A stretch of DNA of 63,020 nt from Ga0077536 sp943370145 (lineage in GTDB: Bacteria; Pseudomonadota; Gammaproteobacteria; Ga0077536): assembly GCA_943370145.1 (NCBI GenBank), contig CALRPY020000023.1, forward strand, positions 1 through 63,020, written 5' to 3'. A program made the position numbers and the translations under genes. Within the stretch, counting starts at the first letter, position 1, and each line of letters starts with the position of its first letter. The notes beneath the pieces are model-generated. The model made no database searches. It was given only the letters and a program-made list of their open reading frames with translations, and was not told the origin of the DNA. Below, piece by piece: positions 46,292-53,890 of this stretch.

Positions 46292-47530
46292 ATGTCCGCC
46301 TCCCACCCAGCTTCCCCGGTGCGTGCCGTGCCTTTCTGGCCGCTGGTGGTCGCGGCCGCCGCGATCCTGATGATCACGATGGGCGCGCGGCAGTCGCTGG
46401 GCCTGTTCGTCGCGCCGCTGGACGCGGCGACCGGGCTCGGCATCGCCAGCGTCAGTTTCGCGTTCGCCGTGTCACAGTTCGTGTGGGGCGCGGCGCAACC
46501 CCTCTATGGCGCGCTCGCCGAGCGCTGGGGCACGCGCGCGGTGATTACCCTCGGGGCCTTGCTGGTCACGCTGGGCACCGCGCTGACGCCGTTCGCGCGC
46601 ACGTCGGCCAGCCTCAGTTTCTGGCTCGGCATCGTTACCGCCGCCGGTGCGGCCGGCGGCAGCTTCGCCATCCTGATCGGTGGCATCGCCCGCTACCTGC
46701 CCGAGGACCGGCGCGCGTTCGCCACCGGCTTCATCAACGCCGGCTCGTCCTTCGGCCAGTTCGTGTTCGCGCCGCTGACGCAGGGCCTGATAGCGGCGTT
46801 CGGGTGGATGAGCGCGATGTTCGCGCTGGCCGCGTCGGCCTTGCTGACCATCCCGCTGGCCTGGTACCTGACCGCCCGCACCCCTGCGAATGCCCACGTC
46901 GTGGCGGCCCACGCCCCGGCGCTGGGACAGCAGCTGCGCAGCGCGCTGCGTGAACGCAGCTACCTGATGCTGCATCTCGCGTTCTTCACCTGCGGCTTCC
47001 ATATCGCCTTCCTGGTCACGCACCTGCCGGGTGAGGTCGCGCTGTGCGGCCTCGCGCCGGCGGTCTCGGCGTCCGCGCTCGCCCTGATCGGCCTGTTCAA
47101 CATCGCCGGCAGCCTGTCGGCGGGCGCGCTGTCGCAGCGGTACCGCATGAAGGACGTGCTGATGTGGATGTATGGCGCACGCGCGTTGATCATCGCGCTG
47201 TTCCTGCTGGCGCCCAAGGTGCCGGTGACCTTCTACCTGTTCGCGGCGGCCCTCGGCTTCACCTATCTCGCGACGGTGCCGCCGACCGCCGGCCTCGTCG
47301 GCAAGCTGTTCGGCCCGCGCCACCTCGCGACCCTGTTCGGCCTGACCCTCGTCACGCATCAGATTGGGGGATTCTTCGGCGCCTGGCTGGGTGGTATCAC
47401 GATCAGCCGGTTCGGCGACTACGCGTGGATGTGGTACGCGGACATCGCGCTCGCACTGTTCGCCGTCGCCTGCCACCTGCCGATCCGTGAAGCGCGCCCG
47501 GCGCGGCCGGCGGCGGCCGCGCCGGCCTAG
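46292..47530 (+). CDS. MFS transporter (monocarboxylate/oxalate-formate-like)
   Basis: 412-residue carrier with 12 predicted helices. MGARQSLGLFVAPL in the first helix region, GALAERWGTRAVI (cytoplasmic loop 2-3) and GFINAGSSFGQFVFAPL resemble the MCT/OFA branch of the major facilitator superfamily. Small organic acids are plausible substrates. The acyl-CoA dehydrogenase gene follows 54 bp downstream on the same strand, hinting at joint use of an organic acid, but the link is not proved. Confidence 0.85.
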   Translation: MSASHPASPVRAVPFWPLVVAAAAILMITMGARQSLGLFVAPLDAATGLGIASVSFAFAVSQFVWGAAQPLYGALAERWGTRAVITLGALLVTLGTALTPFARTSASLSFWLGIVTAAGAAGGSFAILIGGIARYLPEDRRAFATGFINAGSSFGQFVFAPLTQGLIAAFGWMSAMFALAASALLTIPLAWYLTARTPANAHVVAAHAPALGQQLRSALRERSYLMLHLAFFTCGFHIAFLVTHLPGEVALCGLAPAVSASALALIGLFNIAGSLSAGALSQRYRMKDVLMWMYGARALIIALFLLAPKVPVTFYLFAAALGFTYLATVPPTAGLVGKLFGPRHLATLFGLTLVTHQIGGFFGAWLGGITISRFGDYAWMWYADIALALFAVACHLPIREARPARPAAAAPA

Positions 47531-47584
47531 GCAACACAGGCGGCCGGCGAGCGACGTGCCGTCAACCCAGACAAGGAGCAGGGC

Positions 47585-48751
47585 ATGGACTTCTCGTGGA
47601 CCCCGGAACAGCAGCAGATCCGTGACAGCGTGCTGAAGCTGTGCGCGCGTTTCGATGACCAGTACTGGCTGGCCCGCGATGCCGATGGCGAGTTTCCCGA
47701 GGATTTCTGCCGCGCGCTGGCCGATGCCGGCTGGGTCGGCGTGGCCGTCCCCGAGGAATACGGCGGCAGTGGACTCGGCACCACGGAAGCCGCGATCGTG
47801 GTCCAGGCGATTTCCGAATCGGGTGCCGCCAACAGCGGCGTGTCCGCAATCGCGATCGGCCTCTTCGGGCTGAAGCCGCTGCTTGCCCACGGCACCGAGG
47901 CGCAGAAGCGGGAATGGCTGCCGCGCATCGTGCGCCGCGAGGACATCGCCTGCTTCGGCGTCACCGAGCCGAACACCGGCCACGACACCACGCGGCTGAA
48001 GACCCTTGCGAAGCGGCGGGGCGACCACTACTACGTGTCCGGCGAGAAGGTCTGGATCTCGACCGCGCAGGTCGCGAACAAGATCATGCTGATTGCGCGC
48101 ACGACCCCGATCGAGGAGACCGCGCGACCGATCGACGGCCTGTCGCTGTTCTACACGGATCTCGATCGCCGTCACGCCGACATCCGGAAGATCGACAAGA
48201 TGGGCCGCGCCTGCGTCGATTCGAACCAGATTTTCTTCGACGACATGCCCGTGCCCGTCGGCAACCTGATCGGCGAGGAGGGCAAGGGCTTCCGTTACCT
48301 GCTGGCTGGGCTGAATGCCGAACGCATCCTGATCGCCGCCGGCCTCGTCGGCCTGGGCCGCGCGGCGCTCAGGCGTGCGACCGACTATGCGCAGCAGCGC
48401 GTGGTGTTCGGGCGACCGATCGGCATGAACCAGGCCATCCAGCATCCGCTCGCCGCGGGCTGGGCGAAGCTCGAAGCGGCAAACCTGCTGGCCTTCAAGG
48501 CCGCGGCGATGTTCGATGCCGGCCAGGAGTGCGGCGCCGAGGCGAACGCGGCGAAGTACCTCGCGGCGGAAGCCGCCTTCGAGGTCTGCACCAACGCGGT
48601 GATGACCCACGGGGGCATGGGCTACGCGAAGGAATATCACGTCGAGCGCTACCTGCGCGAAGTGATGATCCATCGCATCGCGCCGATCAGCCCGCCGCTG
48701 ATGCTGAGCTATCTCGCGGAGCGCGTGCTGGGACTGCCGAAGTCCTACTGA
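47585..48751 (+). CDS. Acyl-CoA dehydrogenase
   Basis: 388-residue flavoprotein. FGVTEPNTGHDTTRLKT and KVWISTAQVANK form the FAD and substrate core. THGGMGYAKEYHVERYLREV near the C-terminus is the classic FAD-binding loop. AAGLVGLGRAALRRATDYAQ resembles the helix bearing the catalytic base region in short- and medium-chain enzymes. AAGGAG lies about 5 bp before the ATG. Chain length preference is unknown. Confidence 0.9.
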   Translation: MDFSWTPEQQQIRDSVLKLCARFDDQYWLARDADGEFPEDFCRALADAGWVGVAVPEEYGGSGLGTTEAAIVVQAISESGAANSGVSAIAIGLFGLKPLLAHGTEAQKREWLPRIVRREDIACFGVTEPNTGHDTTRLKTLAKRRGDHYYVSGEKVWISTAQVANKIMLIARTTPIEETARPIDGLSLFYTDLDRRHADIRKIDKMGRACVDSNQIFFDDMPVPVGNLIGEEGKGFRYLLAGLNAERILIAAGLVGLGRAALRRATDYAQQRVVFGRPIGMNQAIQHPLAAGWAKLEAANLLAFKAAAMFDAGQECGAEANAAKYLAAEAAFEVCTNAVMTHGGMGYAKEYHVERYLREVMIHRIAPISPPLMLSYLAERVLGLPKSY

Positions 48752-48864
48752 CCGCAACGGACGATTTCATGCCACGGCGCGACCAGAGGGTGCTCAGCAC
48801 ATCGGGCGCCTCTTCCGCACCAGGAAGCACCGGCTTGTAACGAGCAGATTCATCTGGAACGCGC

Positions 48865-49080
48865 CGCCTCGCTCATGCTCTTCTCCGTGCTCTCCGTGTC
48901 CGTGGTAAAACCAGTCGCGTCAGGTGCCGAGCATGAATCCTGATTTCACCACGGAGGACACGGAGAGCACGGAGAAGAAATTCAATAGAGCGCATGGGCC
49001 TCTGCCGCGACAGTGGCATGCGGCAGGCACATGCCTATCTCCTCCGCGCGCGATGATCTCGATGTTCCCGGTGGCTAATC
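48865..49080. mobile_element. Degenerate copy of the MITE-like element (copy 3)
   Basis: The centre is a hairpin. CTTCTCCGTGCTCTCCGTGT (from 48880) pairs with its near-complement at 48943-48977 around a loop of about 34 nt. To the right, GGCCTCTGCCGCGACAGTGG and GATGTTCCCGGTGGC align with parts of copies 1 and 2. The terminal TCTCTTGGTCACATT sequence and an 11-bp duplication are not recognisable, so it is an old or truncated copy. It lies in the 598-bp gap before the rhodanese gene. I see no gene in that gap. Confidence 0.65.
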
Positions 49081-49214
49081 GATGCCGCCGTATTAAGATG
49101 GACCATCCTGCCCCAGCCTGAACCGGGAGGCGTCATGCGCTTCGAACTGGGGCTTGCCAACGCGGCCGACAGCTGGCGCACCGCGCGGAGGTGCTGGGCT
49201 TGGACACCGCAGGC

Positions 49215-49304
49215 AAACAGGGGACAGACCACGATTCCCAAACAGGGTCCAAACAGGGGACAGACCACGATTCCAGGGGGGGAATCGTGGTCTGTCCCCT
49301 GTTT
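49215..49304. repeat. Three REP-like units forming a strong hairpin upstream of the rhodanese gene
   Basis: The 24-bp unit AAACAGGGGACAGACCACGA+TTCC occurs at 49215-49238 and 49251-49274, and inverted at 49281-49304. Units two and three are perfect complements separated by AGGGGG, giving a 24-bp stem. A diverged unit lies at 39914. The hairpin ends 30 bp before the rhodanese ribosome-binding site. Confidence 0.85.
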
Positions 49305-49349
49305 CGCGCGAGCCTATTGATTCAGCAACTGGACAAGGAGGGCAGCTCA

Positions 49350-49769
49350 ATGCCACTGGAAATCAAGAAAAGCGTCAAGGACATGTTCGCCGAGGCCTCC
49401 GCGGCCATCGAAACCCTGAACGTCGAGCAGGCCAAGGGCCTGCTCGGTACGCCGGGCGTGACCTTCATCGATCTGCGCGATCCGCGCGAAATCTGGCGCG
49501 ACGGCGGCGTGCCCGGCGCCATCAACGTCACGCGCGGCATGCTGGAGTTCTGGATTGATCCGGGCAGCCCGTATCACAAGGAATTCTTCGCCAACGGCGA
49601 TCGCTTCGTGTTCTTCTGCGCTGGCGGGATCCGCTCGGCACTGGCCACGAAGACCGCCCAGGACATGGGCCTGACCCCGGTCTGCCACATCGAGGGCGGC
49701 TTCGGAGCGTGGAAGAAGGCAGGCGCCCCGGTGGTCACCGTCGAACCCAAGCTCGCCGGCAACGGCTGA
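49350..49769 (+). CDS. Rhodanese-domain sulfurtransferase
   Basis: 139-residue single-domain rhodanese. The catalytic loop is FFCAGGIRS with Cys90 as the sulfur carrier. IDLRDPREIWRDGGVPGAIN (40-59) is the conserved N-terminal segment and HIEGGFGAWKKAG closes the fold. AAGGAGGG (49335-49342) marks the start. The open frame continues upstream through the REP-like units but is not coding there. Sulfur acceptor unknown. Confidence 0.9.
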   Translation: MPLEIKKSVKDMFAEASAAIETLNVEQAKGLLGTPGVTFIDLRDPREIWRDGGVPGAINVTRGMLEFWIDPGSPYHKEFFANGDRFVFFCAGGIRSALATKTAQDMGLTPVCHIEGGFGAWKKAGAPVVTVEPKLAGNG

Positions 49770-49770
49770 G

Positions 49771-49797
49771 ATCCCCACCGGGGCCAGCCCCGGGGTG
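49771..49797. terminator. Imperfect GC hairpin between convergent genes
   Basis: CCACCGGGG...CCCCGGGGTG lies directly after the rhodanese stop, facing the MaoC-like gene. The stem has a 2-nt bulge. It is a plausible bidirectional stop but weakly supported. Confidence 0.3.
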
Positions 49798-49824
49798 CCA
49801 CGGCGGCCCGGGGCGGCGACCCGC

Positions 49825-50286
49825 TCAGACCTTGATCATCCGCGACGGCGTGTAGACCAGCACGAGGTCACCGCGCTGCGAGTGGACTTCATTGCGGGTG
49901 GTGACGACGCCACGGTCGCCGCGCGAGGTCAGGCGCGCCTCGGTCACCTCGACCCACACTTCCAGCGTGTCGCCGACGAACACCGGCGCCTTGATTTCGA
50001 GCCCGCAGCCGAGGAAAGCGCGGCCGGTGCCCGACAGGGCGCCACTCGAGATTACCAGGCCTTCCGCCAGCACCATCGTCAGCGCGCCGGGGATGAGGCG
50101 GCCGTCGAAGCCGAATTCGGCCGGCGCGTTGGCGTCGAGGAACAGCGACTCGTTGAAGCCGAAGCCCGTGACGAAGGTCATGAGATCGTGCTCGGTGACG
50201 GTGCGCCGCTGCGTCGACCAGCGCAGGCCGACGGGCTGCTGGTGAAAGCTCAGGGCATGATTGAACTCGGGCGGTCGCTGCGACAT
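49825..50286 (-). CDS. MaoC-like hotdog-fold protein without the usual hydratase dyad
   Basis: 153-residue hotdog-fold protein of the MaoC dehydratase type. The fold is clear: VTEHDLMTFVTGFGFNESLF, GRLIPGALTMVLAEGLV and FVGDTLEVWVEVTEARLTSR. Active R-hydratases carry D-x-N-P-x-H, whereas this one reads GFNESLF, lacking both Asp and His. I recall a subfamily with this ESLF signature, so it may be a distinct enzyme or a binding protein. Start 50286 (MSQRPPEF) is chosen for family length. Confidence 0.75.
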   Translation of the reverse strand: MSQRPPEFNHALSFHQQPVGLRWSTQRRTVTEHDLMTFVTGFGFNESLFLDANAPAEFGFDGRLIPGALTMVLAEGLVISSGALSGTGRAFLGCGLEIKAPVFVGDTLEVWVEVTEARLTSRGDRGVVTTRNEVHSQRGDLVLVYTPSRMIKV

Positions 50287-50360
50287 GGTGGCTCCAATGC
50301 TTGCGTAATCGGGAAAGTGACGCGTCGGCACGTGGCTCGACCCGTGCGCCGGGACGGTCC

Positions 50361-50726
50361 TCAGGACGGCGCGCCCAGCAGGCGCGCAAAACTCAATTCG
50401 TGGCCGTCGGGATCGGTCAGGTGGAAATAGCGTTCGCCCCAGGGCGCGTCGGCCGGCTCGGCCTCCGGCGTGAAGCCGTGCGCCACCGCGCGGGCGTGCA
50501 TCGCGTCGACGTCGTCGACGTGGAAAATCACGCGGCCCCACCACGACCATTGGCGCGCCGGTCCGACCAGCACCAGGTTCAGGTATTGCCCGTTGAACTG
50601 GAACGACGTGAACGTGGCTTCGGGCCCGCCGTAGCGCAGGCTGAAGCCCAGCGCCGAGTAGAAACCGACCGCCCGCGTCATGTCGTGCGTGGCGAGCGTC
50701 AGCGCATTGATCGACTGGACGGCCAC
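50361..50726 (-). CDS. VOC (glyoxalase/bleomycin-resistance) family protein
   Basis: 121-residue vicinal-oxygen-chelate protein with two beta-alpha-beta-beta-beta modules. INALTLATHDMTRAVGFYSA begins the first. RVIFHVDDVDAMHARAVAHG begins the second, ending in YFHLTDPDGHELSFARLL. The GTG at 50726 is the likely start, 11 bp after the stop of the upstream esterase gene. The only obvious metal ligands are the Glu in DGHELSF and His residues at strand starts. Function unknown. Confidence 0.8.
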   Translation of the reverse strand: MAVQSINALTLATHDMTRAVGFYSALGFSLRYGGPEATFTSFQFNGQYLNLVLVGPARQWSWWGRVIFHVDDVDAMHARAVAHGFTPEAEPADAPWGERYFHLTDPDGHELSFARLLGAPS

Positions 50727-50736
50727 GGTGTGCCGC

Positions 50737-51408
50737 TCAGCCCGCGCCCGCCGGCAGCAGGCCGACCAGCCAGCGGCCGATGTCGGCGATCTGTTCGGCG
50801 CAGACCGAGTGCTCCATCGGGTAGGTGCGATACGCGGGCTCGAAACCGAGGTCACGCAGGCGGTCGCAGGTCATGCGGCCCATCAGTTCGGGCACCAGCG
50901 GATCGAACAGCCCGTGGTGCACCTCGATTGGCAGCCCCGCCGCCGCCGGGTGCGGCGTGATGTCGTTGCCGGTCGCGAAGTAGGTCGACAGCGCCAGCAG
51001 GCCCGCGAGGCGGTGCGGGTAGGTCAGCGCGAGATGCAGGCCGACTGCCCCGCCCTGCGAGAAGCCGGCGAGCACGATGCGCTCGCTCGGGATGCCGCGC
51101 GCACGTTCGCGGTCGACGAGCGCGGCGACGCGCGCGGCTGACGCCAGCAGGCCGGCTCGATCGGCGCGGCGGTCGAGGTCCATGTCGAGGATGTCGTACC
51201 AGGCCGGCATCGAGTAGCCGTTGTTGATCGTCACCGGCATCGACGGCGCGTGCGGAAACACGAAGCGCAGGTGCAGCGACGAAGGCAGCCCGAGTTCGGG
51301 GACGACAGGCTCGAAGTCGTGGCCATCGGCGCCCAGGCCGTGCAGCCAGATGACACTCCCGCTCGCGGCTTGCGCGGGCTCGATTTCGACGCAGGGCAGG
51401 TAGTCCAA
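50737..51408 (-). CDS. Carboxylesterase/lysophospholipase-type alpha/beta hydrolase
   Basis: 223-residue esterase of the EstB/acyl-protein thioesterase group. WLHGLGADGHDFEPVVPEL is the oxyanion region. GFSQGG gives the nucleophile Ser117, LFDPLVP the acid and MEHSV the His. The open frame continues to 51525, but that part is translated from an intergenic repeat. A TTG at 51408 (MDYLPCVEIEP), with GGAG on the reverse strand about 10 bp upstream, gives the normal length. Confidence 0.85.
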   Translation of the reverse strand: MDYLPCVEIEPAQAASGSVIWLHGLGADGHDFEPVVPELGLPSSLHLRFVFPHAPSMPVTINNGYSMPAWYDILDMDLDRRADRAGLLASAARVAALVDRERARGIPSERIVLAGFSQGGAVGLHLALTYPHRLAGLLALSTYFATGNDITPHPAAAGLPIEVHHGLFDPLVPELMGRMTCDRLRDLGFEPAYRTYPMEHSVCAEQIADIGRWLVGLLPAGAG

Positions 51409-51457
51409 GGTTTCGTCTCCGTGCTTGACCTCGCCGGCGCGAGGCTGGGAATTTTCG

Positions 51458-51603
51458 CCTCTCCCGCCCCGGGAGAGGCCGCGCGCAGCGCGGGTGAGGG
51501 TGGTTTCAGGTTGGCTCAGCGCCAACGGACACGCCCCTCACCCGTCGGCTTCGCCGTCGACCTCTCCCGCAGGCGGGAGAGGTGAACAGCAGCGCGGGTG
51601 AGG
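51458..51603. repeat. Palindromic intergenic repeat family (composite of inverted units)
   Basis: A unit at 51458-51501 (CCTCTCCCGCCCCGGGAGAG then CAGCGCGGGTGAGGGT) faces an inverted unit at 51533-51585, with a GCGCCAACG spacer between them. A fragment CAGCGCGGGTGAGG ends at 51603, 4 bp before the stop of the luciferase-like gene. The first unit is an intact version of the repeat that is split by the element at 60185. Confidence 0.85.
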
Positions 51604-51607
51604 CCTC

Positions 51608-52624
51608 TCAAAGCTTCGGAATCACCTTCTCGCCGAAGGCGCGGATGTCGCGCAGCGCTTCGGCCTGCGCCGGTTGGCCGAGCTGGCGCATGCGGAGCAT
51701 CAGGTAGTCCGGCTGGATCTCTTCCTGCCACATCTTCAGCTGGTCGAGGCACTGTTCCGGCGAGCCGGCGATCAGGCGGTCCTGCGCGACCTTCTCGAAG
51801 GTCAGCTGGTCCGAATTCGTGACGTCCTGCAGGTACTTGTCCGGCGCGTAGGCGCCGAAGCTGTGATACCAGCGATGAGTCACCATCGTCATCGCGCTCT
51901 TGTCGATGCACTGCTGCCAGTCGTCGCCGATCACGCAGTCGCGCATCAGGCAGACGAAGGGCTTCCGGCCGTTGGCCTTCGCGGCCTCGCGGTACTGGCG
52001 CGTGTATTCCTTGATGACGGGCAGCGACTGGATGGGATCCGCGATCCAGCCGTCGGCCATGCGGCCGGCGCGGGCGATGCCTTCAGGCACCCAGCCGGCG
52101 AGCCAGATCGGCGGACCGCCGTCCTGGTAGGGGCGCGGCGTCACGCGCACGTTCTCGATCTTGTGGTACTTGCTCGGATGGCTGAACGGCTGGCCCGTCC
52201 AGGCCTTGCGCAGCACTTCGACGACTTCCTCGGTGCGACCGACGCGTTGCTTGCTGTTGACGCCGAAGGCGTCGAAGTCACTTGGCTGGTAGGCGATGCC
52301 GGCCGCCGTGATGAAGCGGCCCTTGGTCGCCTGGTCGACGACGGCGATGTCCTCGGCGAGGCGGATCGGGTGGTACAGCGGCGCGAGCAGCACGCAGGTG
52401 CCGACCTTGATGCGCTTCGTGCGCGCGCCGACGATGCCGGACATCAGCACCGGCGCCGGCAGGTAGCCGTCTTCCTGCTGGTGATGTTCGGTGAAGAAGA
52501 AGCCGTCGAAGCCGGTCTGCTCGCAGAGCTCGGCCTGTTCGACGATCTCGTCGATCATCCGGGCGACGTTTTCGCCTTTCGGCGGGTCCTGGGTACACGG
52601 GAAATAGCCTACGGGCAGCGTCAT
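51608..52624 (-). CDS. Luciferase-like (LLM class) flavin-dependent oxidoreductase
   Basis: 338-residue TIM-barrel flavoprotein. TGFDGFFFTEHHQQEDGY (about residues 38-55), VGTCVLLAPLYHPIRLAEDI and WLAGWVPEGIARAGRMADGW are typical of bacterial-luciferase-like monooxygenases using FMNH2 or F420. GAGGAGG precedes the ATG on the reverse strand. It is a single gene between a repeat and the dehalogenase-like gene. Substrate unknown. Confidence 0.88.
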   Translation of the reverse strand: MTLPVGYFPCTQDPPKGENVARMIDEIVEQAELCEQTGFDGFFFTEHHQQEDGYLPAPVLMSGIVGARTKRIKVGTCVLLAPLYHPIRLAEDIAVVDQATKGRFITAAGIAYQPSDFDAFGVNSKQRVGRTEEVVEVLRKAWTGQPFSHPSKYHKIENVRVTPRPYQDGGPPIWLAGWVPEGIARAGRMADGWIADPIQSLPVIKEYTRQYREAAKANGRKPFVCLMRDCVIGDDWQQCIDKSAMTMVTHRWYHSFGAYAPDKYLQDVTNSDQLTFEKVAQDRLIAGSPEQCLDQLKMWQEEIQPDYLMLRMRQLGQPAQAEALRDIRAFGEKVIPKL

Positions 52625-52745
52625 GGATCCTCCTCGGTCGTTCCTGGTTCATGGTCTGTGGGCGCCACATCTTACTGCGCACCCTGTGCCGCGACGATGC
52701 GGCGCGGCGCACCCATTGTCCCCCAGATGAAGGGGGTTTGCGTCC

Positions 52746-53585
52746 TCAGTCCGCCGGACGGCGGCCGACGCGGGCGCGCAGGAACGGCAGCACCGCCGCC
52801 GCGACCGCCTGCGGATTGTCCGCGTACGGGAAGTGGCCGCTGTCGGCGAGCTTCACCACCCGGGCGCGCGGGAAGGTGTCGCGCTGCGCGTCGGCGAAGC
52901 GCGCCGGCAGGTAGATGTCGCGTTCGCCCCACACCACCAGCGCCGGCAGATCGAGCGGCCGCAGTGCCGCGTGCAGCGCCTGCGAAAAGCCGTCGATGTC
53001 GCTGGTCGCGCGGTACAGCCGCAGGATTGCGCGCCGGGTGCCACGGTCGAAGTCGTGGTACATGCGATCGACGAAGTCGGGCGGCAGCCCGCGCGGGTTG
53101 CCGAGCTTCAGCAGCGCGCGAAAGCCGGCGCGGGTGGTGGTGGCCTGGAAGATTTCGCCCAGCAGCGGCGTGCGCCAGATGCGGGCCAGGAAGTGCCAGC
53201 GATAGCCCCGCAGCACGCCGATGTTGATCAGGGTGATCGACGCGACCCGCGCCGGGTTGCGCGCGGCCCAGGCCAGCCCCCAGGGGCCGCCGAAATCGTG
53301 CAGCACGAGATGGGCCCGCTCGATGCCAAGCGTGTCGAGCATCTTGCCGAGGTGGCCGGCGTAGCCATCGACCGTGTAGTTGAAATGCCCGGGTTTGTCG
53401 GCCCGGCCAAAGCCCGGCATGTGCGGCGCGACCGCACGCATGAACTCACCTGCGCCGGCCACCAGCGCCCCCCAGTCGTCGCCACTGCCGGGATTGCCGT
53501 GCACGAACACGGCCGCCTCGCTGCCCGCACCGGCGTCGAGGCAGGGCGAGCGGATGCCGTCGATGTCCAGGGGTACTTCGCTCAT
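52746..53585 (-). CDS. Haloalkane dehalogenase/epoxide hydrolase-like alpha/beta hydrolase
   Basis: 279-residue hydrolase with an Asp nucleophile: LVLHDFGGPWGLAWAARNP places Asp97 at the elbow. HGNP (Asn31) matches the halide-binding Asn of haloalkane dehalogenases, but the Trp that normally follows the nucleophile is Phe98. The acid is in WGERDIYLP and the catalytic His in DSGHFPYADNP. An upstream in-frame Met (MRCPITTVADP) is possible. Dehalogenase, epoxide hydrolase and other C-X or C-O hydrolases are all candidates. Confidence 0.78.
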   Translation of the reverse strand: MSEVPLDIDGIRSPCLDAGAGSEAAVFVHGNPGSGDDWGALVAGAGEFMRAVAPHMPGFGRADKPGHFNYTVDGYAGHLGKMLDTLGIERAHLVLHDFGGPWGLAWAARNPARVASITLINIGVLRGYRWHFLARIWRTPLLGEIFQATTTRAGFRALLKLGNPRGLPPDFVDRMYHDFDRGTRRAILRLYRATSDIDGFSQALHAALRPLDLPALVVWGERDIYLPARFADAQRDTFPRARVVKLADSGHFPYADNPQAVAAAVLPFLRARVGRRPAD

Positions 53586-53677
53586 CGGGTCAGCCACCGT
53601 GGTAATGGGACATCTCATTCTGCCGCACAGATGGGCTCCATGCCCCGGTCGAGGCGGCATCCGCCCCGAATTGTTTT

Positions 53678-53818
53678 TTTTACCACGGAGGGCAGGGAGG
53701 GCGCGGAGAGGCAAGGTGACTTGACGGAATGTCGCTCCGCAGCGCCCGTGCCCTGGAGCAGGCACGGTCCAAATCCTTCTTCCTCCGTGTTCTCCTCGTC
53801 CTCTGTGTCAAACCCGGC
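53678..53818. mobile_element. Degenerate fragment of the MITE-like element (copy 4)
   Basis: It begins TTTACCACGGAGGGCAGGGA and ends CCTCCGTGTTCTCCTCGTCC followed by TCTGTGTCAAACC. These are 9-bp-periodic CACGGAG units facing each other across about 70 bp. No terminal repeats or target duplication could be found. It fills most of the 305-bp gap between the dehalogenase-like and permease genes, where I see no gene. Confidence 0.55.
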
Positions 53819-53890
53819 GGCCGGGCAGCTGCCTATGCGACAGGTGTCTCGTGCACCCCGACAGTCGCGCGTTCGCCGCGCTTGCTGGCA

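Noticed and set aside
43073..46306. 1077-codon reverse open frame across the GGDEF-EAL gene
   Set aside because: Shadow frame of a high-GC gene. The translation is rich in Arg, Ala and His with no motif, while the forward frame has all catalytic motifs.
49191..49349. Longer rhodanese start
   Set aside because: The upstream codons are the REP-like hairpin. AAGGAGGG points to 49350.
51409..51525. Longer N-terminus for the esterase (start 51525)
   Set aside because: Those codons lie in an intergenic repeat, and a TTG start with GGAG gives the family length.
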